From contig JAZQBE010000039.1 of assembly GCA_045545575.1 (NCBI GenBank), positions 1 through 19,632 on the forward strand: a stretch of DNA of 19,632 bases, in the 5' to 3' direction. A program made the position numbers and the translations under genes. This DNA is from Shuttleworthia sp045545575. Lineage in GTDB: Bacteria > Bacillota > Clostridia > Lachnospirales > Lachnospiraceae. Positions within the stretch are counted from its first letter, which is position 1, and each line of letters begins with the position of its first letter. Of this stretch, positions 13,481 through 19,632 are shown piece by piece. The notes beneath the pieces were generated by a model. It was not told where the DNA came from. It did not search any database and worked only from the letters and a program-made list of their open reading frames with translations.

Positions 13481-15121
13481 ATGAAAAGAAGGAACCTGTT
13501 CACGGCGCTTTTTCTGATGACAGGGATTCTGCTTGCGGCCGGATGCGGCGGTGCGAATCCCACGGCAGATTCACAGCAGGCCGGGACACCCGAGACGGAA
13601 GCCGCGGCTTCCAATAGTTCTGCAGAGGAAGAGGGACCGGAAGTGACCGGCGAAGAAACCGCGGAATCGGCGTCGGAGGATGACACAGACGAAACCATGG
13701 AGACAGAGGAAACTATGGAGACAGAGGAAACCGTGGAAACATCTACAGATTCCGCATCGGAAATCACGGCAGTGCCTGCAGATGTGCCCCTGCGGGAGGT
13801 CACGAACGAAAATGATGCGGATGAGCTGTTCCATGTGAACCTGGACAACTACCGTGTGATCCGGTCCCTTCCGAAGACCTATGCCCATGCGGAGTGGTCC
13901 CGCTACTGGAGTCTGGCCATGCAGCTGGAAGATATGGACCCGGAGGCGCTGACGGAAGAGAACTTAAAAACTCTGAAAGAGATTTATGCGGCACAGCAGG
14001 AACTGGTTCAGGTTCTTCCTTATGAGGAGTCTGTCATCTGGATCTGGGGAGACCAGATGCCGATTGCGGACACGGACGGAGAACTGGTTTTCACGGATAA
14101 ATCCCAGGATGCTGCGGATTTCAAGCCCTTTATGATTCCCTATCTTCTGGAAGATCCTTCCAAGGCCAAGGGCAACGTTATTTTTGTTTCCGGCGGCGGT
14201 TATGACGCCCGTTCCAACCTGGGTGAGGGCTACCCCGCGGCAGAGGAATTCAACCGGATGGGCTACAACGCCTTTGTGCTTCAGCGCCGGGTGGCGCCGT
14301 ATGGACACGACGATATCTGGATGGATCTGCAGCGGGCCATCCGTGTGGTGCGCTACAACGCGGAGGACTGGAATCTGGGCAGCCCAGACCTTCTGATGGC
14401 CGGAGGCTTTTCCGGCGGCGGCGCAACAGTGATGGGCACGATCGCCCACTATTATGGCGACATCACCCCGGATTCGGCGGATTCAGACTACGTACCCGAT
14501 GAAATCGATGCCGTGAACTCCGATCTGGATGCAGCGTTGATCATTTACGGACCCTCCTCCGTATTCTCCCAGGATTCGGGAATCAGCGCTGCTACAGAGA
14601 ATCCGAATCTTCCGGCCTTTTTCGTTGCTGTGGGTGAAAAAGATCCCAGTGCGGCGACGGATTCCCTGAAGCTGGCCAGCTCCGCACTGGGAACGGCTAC
14701 GGTGGAGATGCACCTGTTTTCGGAGGCAGCCCATGGATTCGGCGTGGGTGTGTCCACCAACAACTCCCACTACTGGCCGGAACTGGCGGACGGTTTTGTG
14801 AATTCGATCCGCATGGCGAAGAACGGGGTCGCCCTGGATACGGTGTTCTTCCCGGAGGAGTATACGAAGGGGCAGATCGTTGAATTTGTGCGGGATCCGG
14901 AAGATCCCGAGACCACCTATCCCATCGCGGTGGCCACCAATGAGGATGAGACGGAGATTTACATGACCTTTTATGTGCAGGGCGTGAACGGCACCATGTA
15001 CGGACCGGTGAAGGACGGCCAGGTCATGATTACCTACGAAAGCATCGACGGGGCATTTCGCGCCATGGCCCAGCCGATTTTCGATCAGATCGATCCCGAA
15101 GCCTGGGAAGAACTGAAGTAA
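13481..15121 (+). CDS. Secreted lipoprotein alpha/beta hydrolase (esterase-like)
   Basis: The 546-residue protein begins with a lipoprotein signal peptide (MKRRNLFTALF, lipobox LAAGC) and should be anchored to the outer face of the membrane. A ~70-residue acidic Ser/Thr/Glu linker follows, containing an 18-base direct repeat. The catalytic domain has an oxyanion-hole motif (VSGGGYDARSN), nucleophile motif GFSGGG, an acid in GEKDPSA and histidine in AAHGFGVG, the order expected for alpha/beta hydrolases of the acetylxylan esterase/BD-FAE type. About 100 further residues (from TVFFPEEYTKG) form an extra C-terminal domain I do not recognise. The likely role is removing acetyl or feruloyl esters from a glycan at the surface; the substrate is inferred only from the GH43 and binding-protein neighbours. 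It is the first gene of the operon. Confidence 0.85.
   Translation: MKRRNLFTALFLMTGILLAAGCGGANPTADSQQAGTPETEAAASNSSAEEEGPEVTGEETAESASEDDTDETMETEETMETEETVETSTDSASEITAVPADVPLREVTNENDADELFHVNLDNYRVIRSLPKTYAHAEWSRYWSLAMQLEDMDPEALTEENLKTLKEIYAAQQELVQVLPYEESVIWIWGDQMPIADTDGELVFTDKSQDAADFKPFMIPYLLEDPSKAKGNVIFVSGGGYDARSNLGEGYPAAEEFNRMGYNAFVLQRRVAPYGHDDIWMDLQRAIRVVRYNAEDWNLGSPDLLMAGGFSGGGATVMGTIAHYYGDITPDSADSDYVPDEIDAVNSDLDAALIIYGPSSVFSQDSGISAATENPNLPAFFVAVGEKDPSAATDSLKLASSALGTATVEMHLFSEAAHGFGVGVSTNNSHYWPELADGFVNSIRMAKNGVALDTVFFPEEYTKGQIVEFVRDPEDPETTYPIAVATNEDETEIYMTFYVQGVNGTMYGPVKDGQVMITYESIDGAFRAMAQPIFDQIDPEAWEELK
13691..13741 (+). repeat. 18-base direct repeat in the lipoprotein linker
   Basis: GAAACCATGGAGACAGAG (13691-13708) is followed by a near copy, GAAACTATGGAGACAGAG (13709-13726), and a third partial, more diverged copy to 13741. 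It encodes the repeated peptide ETMETE in the acidic linker. Copies in phase with the reading frame would vary linker length without a frameshift. Confidence 0.85.
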
Positions 15122-15151
15122 ACAGATGGCGATGGAAAAATGTAAGCCGGA

Positions 15152-15177
15152 GCCGGCGGCAATCCGAAGCCGTCGGC
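15152..15177 (+). other. Intercistronic hairpin before the solute-binding protein
   Basis: GCCGGCGGC (15152-15160) pairs with GCCGTCGGC (15169-15177) over nine positions with one G-U pair, around an 8-base loop. There is no T-run, so it is unlikely to be a terminator. It is followed by AAGGAGAGA and the ATG at 15200. Such hairpins often protect or process mRNA so that a binding protein is made at higher levels than its neighbours; that role is inferred. Confidence 0.5.
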
Positions 15178-15199
15178 GTCGGCAGCAAGGAGAGAACAG

Positions 15200-17125
15200 A
15201 TGAAGAGAAAGCATTTTCGTGTACTGGCGGCTGTTCTGGCCGCTGCGATGATCACAGCATCTTTTGCGGGATGCGGCTCGAAGAACGGGTCGATGGAAGA
15301 CAGTTCCACGAAGGTGGAAGGAACGACGGAAACGGAAAATCCGGACAGCGCAAAAGATGAAGCCGCGGGCGAAGACGCGGAAAAAACTGCGGAAGCGACG
15401 GAAGAAGATACCGGCGATACCGCTGCGGCAGAGCCGGTGGTAACGGATCCCGAAGACCGTTCGTTCTCCTGGCTTCTGGACATGGGGGAGACCGGATTCT
15501 ATGACGAATATGAGGAAAATCCCGCAGCGAAATGGTGGACAGCCCAGTCCTGGGACGCGTATCATGACGGCGTCGGTCAGACGGTGAGCATTGATTTTAT
15601 TACACCGCCTACCGGGTCTGAAACCGATAACTTTTCCACACTGCTGGCCACAAGGGAATACCCGGACGTGATCGGTCTGAACCATGCCACCGCCAGCGTG
15701 AAGGAGCTCTACGAAGAGGGCGTGCTTTTGGATCTGACGGAATACGTCAACCAGTACATGCCGAATTATCTTCAGTGGATCGAGGATCATCCGGATTACG
15801 AAGATGACATTCTGTATCAGGTGGACGGTGAAAAGAAACATCTGCAGATCTACAATACCACGGATGAAGCCGGGGATCACTGGGGCGGATATCTGTACCG
15901 CAGAGACTGGATCGTAAAATATGGAACGAACCCGGAAACGGGAGAGGCGTTTACAGGCAGTTATGCCGAGGACGGCACATGGACCGACGATGTGGTTTTC
16001 CCGTCCGGCAACACGGATCCGATTTACATCAGCGACTGGGAATGGATGTTTGAGATTTTTGAAAAGGCCCTTTCGGATCTGGGATTATCTGACGGGTACT
16101 GTGTCCAGATGTATTATCCGGGATATATCCGTACCGGGGAAATTGTCTGTGGGTTCGGCGGGATCATTCCCTGGTATTATGTGGACAAGTCCGGGACGGT
16201 TCGCTTTGGAGCCGATTCCGACGGGATGCGGGCCTATCTGTCCTGCATGCACGAGTGGTATGAGCGCGGCTGGCTGGATCAGGGATTTGATGAGCGTTCC
16301 GATATCTTTTTCCAGATCGACTCCCCTTCTGTCTACAGCGGATCGGTGGGATGCTGGTACGGGATGAACAGCCAGGTGCTGGATGCCCTGGATGATCACA
16401 GCACGCCCGCCCTGGAGGGAATCTGCGCGTTCTGCGCACCGCAGCCGATCAATGATAAGTACGGAACCGCGGCGGAACAGAATGTGGAGCCGGTGTCTTA
16501 TTTCCTGGCCGGAGGTCTTCTGACCAACGGAATTGCCATTACGGAAAAGGCGAAAGAAAAGGATCTGCCCACGCTTCTGACAGCCATCGACTATCTGTAT
16601 TCCACGGAGGGCGGTCTGCTGAGAAGTTACGGGTTCAGCGATGTCATGCAGCAGGAAGTCCAGGATCCCTTTTACATGGAGAACGGGCTGGAGCAGGGCG
16701 CTTATCATATCACCCGGCTGGAGAACGGCGAAGATGCCTATGTCCTTTCGGATGCCCGCAACGCCATTGACGGACTGGGCGGCGCCGCTGCCATGATCCG
16801 GGTGCCCGGAAATCAGATCAACCATAACCTTTTGGAAGAGAAGCCCAACGAGACCTATCGGTACTGCATGGGCATGTGGAAGTATTACGACGACACGGCC
16901 AATGGCGGAATCAGTGCCCAGGTTACGGAACGCCTGTCGACGGAAGTCACCAACGAGTGTACGTTGATGAACAACAACATGCTGACCTACATGGATCAGA
17001 CCATTCCTGCTTTTATTACCGGTGCAAAGGACATTTCGGATGACGCTGCCTGGGAAGAGTACTGCGGCGAACTGCGGAATTTCGGCTATCAGACCTACGT
17101 GGATGCGCTTCAGGATGTGATGTAA
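15200..17125 (+). CDS. Lipoprotein extracellular solute-binding protein (ABC importer, LipO-like)
   Basis: The 641-residue protein has a lipoprotein signal peptide (MKRKHFRVLAAVL, lipobox SFAGC) and an acidic, low-complexity linker to about residue 80. The mature part is typical of large family-1 sugar-binding proteins of clostridia: NFSTLLATREYPDVIGLNHA, LYEEGVLLDLTEYVNQYMPN, and later YRRDWIVKYGTNPETG and MHEWYERGWLD. Such proteins deliver oligosaccharides to an ABC transporter with two permeases, commonly LplB/YtcP-like. No permease or ATPase gene is in the window, so it is an orphan here. AAGGAGAGAACAG gives a strong ribosome site. It is probably co-transcribed with the lipoprotein hydrolase upstream and the small hydrolase 7 bases downstream. 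The ligand is unknown; the neighbouring GH43 suggests an arabinose- or xylose-containing oligosaccharide. Confidence 0.88.
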   Translation: MKRKHFRVLAAVLAAAMITASFAGCGSKNGSMEDSSTKVEGTTETENPDSAKDEAAGEDAEKTAEATEEDTGDTAAAEPVVTDPEDRSFSWLLDMGETGFYDEYEENPAAKWWTAQSWDAYHDGVGQTVSIDFITPPTGSETDNFSTLLATREYPDVIGLNHATASVKELYEEGVLLDLTEYVNQYMPNYLQWIEDHPDYEDDILYQVDGEKKHLQIYNTTDEAGDHWGGYLYRRDWIVKYGTNPETGEAFTGSYAEDGTWTDDVVFPSGNTDPIYISDWEWMFEIFEKALSDLGLSDGYCVQMYYPGYIRTGEIVCGFGGIIPWYYVDKSGTVRFGADSDGMRAYLSCMHEWYERGWLDQGFDERSDIFFQIDSPSVYSGSVGCWYGMNSQVLDALDDHSTPALEGICAFCAPQPINDKYGTAAEQNVEPVSYFLAGGLLTNGIAITEKAKEKDLPTLLTAIDYLYSTEGGLLRSYGFSDVMQQEVQDPFYMENGLEQGAYHITRLENGEDAYVLSDARNAIDGLGGAAAMIRVPGNQINHNLLEEKPNETYRYCMGMWKYYDDTANGGISAQVTERLSTEVTNECTLMNNNMLTYMDQTIPAFITGAKDISDDAAWEEYCGELRNFGYQTYVDALQDVM

Positions 17126-17132
17126 GGCAGAA

Positions 17133-17909
17133 ATGATGAATACGATACGTGTACGCATCCCGGCGAATGGACATTCTCTGTACACAGAGATCCATCTGCC
17201 GAAAACCGCCGGGGAGAAACCGCCGGTGGTGGTCTGCAGTCACGGCTTCGGCAGCAGCGCAAAACTGGTCCGCGGCCTGATTGCGAAAGCGCTTGTACGC
17301 AGTGGTTTTGCGGCGGTCTGTTTTGATTTTTACGGCGGCAGCACCAGAAGCAGGAGCGGAGGACAGCTGACGGAAATGTCCGTCTTTACGGAAAAGGATG
17401 ATCTGAACGCGGTAATTGATTACGTGAAGATGCGCGGGGAACTGGATTCGTCCCAACTGTATCTGTTCGGAGAAAGCCAGGGCGGTTTTGTGACGGCCAT
17501 AACCGCTGCGGAGCGCAGCCGGGAAATCCGGGGTGTGGTGGAATACTATCCGGCGTTCTGCATACCTTACGACGCCAGAAAGCATTTTTTATCTGTGGAT
17601 GAGATCCCTGATGAATACCGTCACATGGGACGGACCCTTGGGAAAATTTACTGCGAGAAACTGCTGGATTATCAAGTGTACGAAGTGATTGCAGCCTATG
17701 AAGGACCGGTGCTGATTGTCCATGGGACAAAGGATCCGGTGGTGGACATTTCCTGGAGCCGGAAAGCACGGACACAATACAAACATGCCGAGCTGGTGGA
17801 GATTTCCGGGGCCGGACACGGCTTTTTTATGAAGAACCGAAAAAGGGCAGCAGAGGAGACGGTGCGGTTTCTGAACGCAAATCGTATTACCCAACTTTGC
17901 GAAATGTGA
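17133..17909 (+). CDS. Cytoplasmic alpha/beta hydrolase, feruloyl/cinnamoyl-esterase-like
   Basis: The 258-residue protein has no signal peptide. It carries CSHGFGSS (oxyanion region), CFDFYGGSTRSRSG, the nucleophile motif GESQGG, an acid in VHGTKDPVV and a histidine in SGAGHGFF, a complete Ser-Asp-His triad in order. Its length and the FDFYGG and EMSVFTEKDDLNAVIDYV segments recall the small cinnamoyl/feruloyl esterases of Lactobacillus and Butyrivibrio (LJ0536, Est1E). That likeness is recalled, not computed. It may hydrolyse aromatic or acetyl esters on imported oligosaccharides. Two ATG codons (17133 and 17136) are possible starts. It begins 7 bases after the binding-protein gene, so it is in the same operon. 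Its TGA lies just inside the first palindrome. Confidence 0.85.
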   Translation: MMNTIRVRIPANGHSLYTEIHLPKTAGEKPPVVVCSHGFGSSAKLVRGLIAKALVRSGFAAVCFDFYGGSTRSRSGGQLTEMSVFTEKDDLNAVIDYVKMRGELDSSQLYLFGESQGGFVTAITAAERSREIRGVVEYYPAFCIPYDARKHFLSVDEIPDEYRHMGRTLGKIYCEKLLDYQVYEVIAAYEGPVLIVHGTKDPVVDISWSRKARTQYKHAELVEISGAGHGFFMKNRKRAAEETVRFLNANRITQLCEM

Positions 17910-17950
17910 TAAGATCGGATGGGCGGCAAAGCCTGCCCATCCGATCTTAT
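17909..17950 (+). repeat. Long perfect palindrome, copy 1
   Basis: ATAAGATCGGATGGGC (17909-17924) is perfectly complementary to GCCCATCCGATCTTAT (17935-17950), a 16-base-pair stem. The loop continues it with GGC-AAA-GCC plus one bulged T. It overlaps the stop codon of the hydrolase gene. No T-run follows. A second, diverged copy is at 17989-18020. It may act as an mRNA hairpin between the hydrolase and GH43 genes, or be a REP or MITE-like unit. Confidence 0.85.
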
Positions 17951-17988
17951 GATCGCGAGCCGGTTGTGTATGGCTCAAGGGAAAACGA

Positions 17989-18020
17989 ATCGAATGGGCG
18001 GCATAGCGCGCCCATCCGAT
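17989..18020 (+). repeat. Long palindrome, copy 2
   Basis: ATCGAATGGGCG (17989-18000) pairs with CGCCCATCCGAT (18009-18020) with one A-C mismatch, around GCATAGCG. It shares the right arm GCCCATCCGATCT and the GGGCGGCA core with copy 1. It ends 20 bases before the GH43 start codon and just before its ribosome site, so it could affect translation or protect the downstream mRNA. Confidence 0.8.
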
Positions 18021-18040
18021 CTGCCTGAAAGGAAAAAGCA

Positions 18041-19438
18041 ATGGAGATGGTCACAAACACCCGTAATCCCATTCTGCCGCCCCATATTCATGTGCCGGAC
18101 AGCGAGGCCCATGTGATGCCGGATGGAAAGCTCTATGTGTACGGCAGCTTCGATGACGACGACGTGCTCTACTGCAGCGGAAAGTACCATGTGATTTCCA
18201 CGCCGGATATGGAGCACTGGACCATCCATGACGAATCCTTTCACGCCACGGACGCACCCTGGCTGAATGATCCCCAGGCGCCGAAATACGGCGGGGGCAT
18301 CGACTGGATGCACCCCACGCCCTTTCTCCAGGGCATGATCGACGAGATGCTGGCCAACCGGGGCGACGCGGATATGAAGGAAAAGGTGGAGGAAGCGGCA
18401 GCGGCCGGGGAGAGCGTGCCTCTGCTCTTTGCGCCGGACGCCATTCATAAAGACGGAAAGTACTACCTGTACTTCTGCATGGCGGACGACAGCGAAGGGG
18501 TGGCGGTTTCGGACCGCCCGGAAGGACCCTTTACGAATCCGGTGCAGCTGCCCTGCGGCGGCATCGATCCGGCCATCTTTGTGGACCGGGACGGATCCGC
18601 CTATTATTACTGGGGACAGATCTTTTCCCACGGAGTCAAGCTGAATCCGGATATGGTTTCCTTTGATCCGGCACAGGTGGTCGACAACCTGGTGACGGAG
18701 ACGGAACACTGCTTCCATGAAGGATCCTCCATGCGGCGGATCGGGGATACCTATTATTATGTTTACGCGGACATGGAGCGGGGCAAGCCCACCTCCCTGG
18801 GCTATGCCACGTCGGACTCGCCCCTGGGTCCCTTTACCTATCGGGGAATCATCGTGGACAACGATGGCTGCGATCCCAAAAGCTGGAACAATCATGGCTC
18901 CATCGAATGTTTTAACGGCCAGTGGTATGTGTTTTATCACCGCAGCAGCGGACGCAGTCAGATTCACCGGCGGCTGTGTGTGGAAAAGCTGGTGATCCGG
19001 GAGGACGGAACCATCGAAGAGGCCAAGATGACCTCCCAGGGCGCCGGGGAACCCTTTGGGCCGGGAGAGAAGATGGAAGCCTGGCGGGCCTGCGGCCTGT
19101 CCGGCACGGTGTACATCGGCGCCAGGGACGGCAGGTCCCTGCGGGAGCCCCATGAAGAAGTGCTGACAGAGATTACCCATGGAGATACGGCCCTGTTTCG
19201 CTATGTAAAAAGTGAAGGGGGCTGGAAAGAAGCGGAGCTGACCCTTCGGGGAAGCGGCCGGGTGGAAATTCTGCTGGACAACAGGACGGTGGGCTGCCTG
19301 GAAGCGGAAACCGACGGAGACTGGCGGACCCTTTGCACAGAACTGTCCCGGGGGGCGGATATCACCAAAGAGGCGGAACTGTGCCTGCGGTTCCTTGAGT
19401 CGAAGGAAATGGAAGTTCTGGATATAACCTTGTCTTAA
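18041..19438 (+). CDS. Glycoside hydrolase family 43 (arabinofuranosidase/beta-xylosidase type), cytoplasmic
   Basis: The 465-residue protein has no signal peptide and should act inside the cell. It starts like GH43 enzymes (NPILPPHIHVPDSEAH) and carries the three acidic residues of the family: probable base D20, D176 in GGIDPAIFVD as the pKa-modulating residue, and probable acid E227 in CFHEGSS. FAPDAIHKDGKYYLYF (about 130-145) and YVFYHRSSGRS are also typical. The five-bladed propeller spans about residues 1-330. About 120 C-terminal residues form a beta-rich module, possibly CBM6-like. Members remove arabinosyl or xylosyl units from plant glycans; exact specificity cannot be read. An insert at residues ~75-125, holding a charged helix (MKEKVEEAAAAGES), is present between the first blades. 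AAAGG precedes the ATG. Confidence 0.9.
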   Translation: MEMVTNTRNPILPPHIHVPDSEAHVMPDGKLYVYGSFDDDDVLYCSGKYHVISTPDMEHWTIHDESFHATDAPWLNDPQAPKYGGGIDWMHPTPFLQGMIDEMLANRGDADMKEKVEEAAAAGESVPLLFAPDAIHKDGKYYLYFCMADDSEGVAVSDRPEGPFTNPVQLPCGGIDPAIFVDRDGSAYYYWGQIFSHGVKLNPDMVSFDPAQVVDNLVTETEHCFHEGSSMRRIGDTYYYVYADMERGKPTSLGYATSDSPLGPFTYRGIIVDNDGCDPKSWNNHGSIECFNGQWYVFYHRSSGRSQIHRRLCVEKLVIREDGTIEEAKMTSQGAGEPFGPGEKMEAWRACGLSGTVYIGARDGRSLREPHEEVLTEITHGDTALFRYVKSEGGWKEAELTLRGSGRVEILLDNRTVGCLEAETDGDWRTLCTELSRGADITKEAELCLRFLESKEMEVLDITLS

Positions 19439-19527
19439 GACAGAAAAGTCCCTGTTCCTGCTGCGGATATAAAAAGGGCCGGATTCCCGAGATGGTGTGC
19501 TACCCGTCAAGAGGACAGTGAATAATT

Positions 19528-19566
19528 AAAAAGTTTTATGCCGCCAGTCGAGCAATCGGCTGGCGG
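19528..19566 (-). terminator. Terminator of the IS3-family transposase gene
   Basis: Read on the - strand, CCGCCAGCCG and CGACTGGCGG (19566-19541) form a 10-base-pair stem with one G-T pair around ATTGCT. A run of five T (19532-19528) lies just downstream. It begins six bases after the transposase stop codon. Confidence 0.7.
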
Positions 19567-19571
19567 TATTC

Positions 19572-19632
19572 TTATGCAGCCGCATAATAGTTCTCATGGT
19601 ATTCAACAGGAGTCATCAAGTGAAGCTTTCGC
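19572..19632 (-). CDS. IS3-family transposase OrfB, C-terminal end only (5' partial)
   Basis: On the - strand, 19 codons ending at a TAA (19572-19574) encode RKLHLMTPVEYHENYYAAA. The MTP-x-EY tail is typical of IS3-family integrase-core transposases, which usually end with a motif like LTP or MTP plus EYR. The rest of the gene lies beyond the window. The fragment is too short to name the IS or to tell whether the element is intact. Confidence 0.7.
   Translation of the reverse strand, partial: RKLHLMTPVEYHENYYAAA

Larger units (their letters stand above)
19493..19632 (-). mobile_element. IS3-family insertion sequence, partial (transposase 3' end and terminal region)
   Basis: From about 19493 the sequence changes to IS-like DNA: a terminal stretch beginning near TGGTGTGCTACCCGTCAAG, an internal hairpin and the tail of a transposase gene read on the - strand. 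The other end is outside the window, so the terminal repeat and target-site duplication cannot be checked and the left boundary is approximate by several bases. It begins about 55 bases after the GH43 stop codon. Confidence 0.65.

Noticed and set aside
14483..15880. Long - strand frame across the two lipoprotein genes
   Set aside because: It is antisense to two lipoboxes and an alpha/beta hydrolase triad, and spans an intergenic hairpin.
17909..18020. CRISPR-like repeat pair
   Set aside because: There are only two diverged copies, each itself palindromic, with no array, leader or cas genes.
17589..18041. - strand frame with a repeated IGWA-AAH peptide
   Set aside because: The repeated peptide is simply the two palindrome copies translated; the frame is antisense to the hydrolase gene.
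17975..19510. 511-codon - strand open frame opposite the GH43 gene
   Set aside because: The + strand has clear GH43 catalytic motifs and a ribosome site; the - strand translation resembles no family.

Overview
This window looks like a chromosomal segment from an anaerobic Firmicute, most likely a high-GC member of the Lachnospiraceae or a related clostridial family. I infer this from a clostridial-type pyruvate:ferredoxin oxidoreductase, a threonyl-tRNA synthetase without a TGS domain, Gram-positive lipoprotein signals with a LipO-type binding protein, TetR and AraC regulators, and a gut-type carbohydrate locus. The species cannot be named from sequence alone. Every intact gene lies on the + strand except the TetR regulator (12647-13285) and an IS3-family transposase tail at the right edge.

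Layout. (1) 1-2210: the 3' part of a fusion of a sugar-phosphate-isomerase-like TIM barrel and an acyl-CoA synthetase, ending in a palindromic terminator-like element. (2) 2261-5764: nifJ, which links pyruvate to acetyl-CoA and reduced ferredoxin. (3) 5841-6917: an unusual regulator in which an AraC DNA-binding domain is joined to what looks like the regulatory domain of 2-isopropylmalate synthase (LeuA). This suggests a one-component amino-acid or 2-oxoacid sensor beside nifJ. (4) 6932-12152: a compact operon of thrS (no TGS domain, no T-box), a polysaccharide flippase with a hydrophilic insert, pgeF/yfiH and a PHP-family histidinol-phosphatase, closed by a strong terminator. (5) 12171-12648: a gene graveyard holding the tail of an AraC regulator on the - strand and two fused pieces of a GH78 alpha-L-rhamnosidase on the + strand. 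(6) 12647-19438: a TetR gene diverging from a four-gene operon: a lipoprotein alpha/beta hydrolase, a lipoprotein solute-binding protein, a cytoplasmic feruloyl-esterase-like hydrolase and a cytoplasmic GH43 glycosidase. Two copies of a long palindrome sit just before the GH43 gene. (7) about 19493-19632: the end of an IS3-family insertion sequence.

How the genes work together. Region 6 reads as a small glycan-scavenging system. A surface esterase could de-esterify a decorated plant glycan, the binding protein could capture the oligosaccharide, and the internal esterase and GH43 enzyme could strip ester and arabinosyl or xylosyl groups after uptake. No permease is present, so either the binding protein uses a transporter encoded elsewhere or the permease genes lie beyond or were displaced by the IS. 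The most novel items are the LeuA-like/AraC regulator, the TIM barrel-acyl-CoA synthetase fusion, and the paired palindromes before the GH43 gene.
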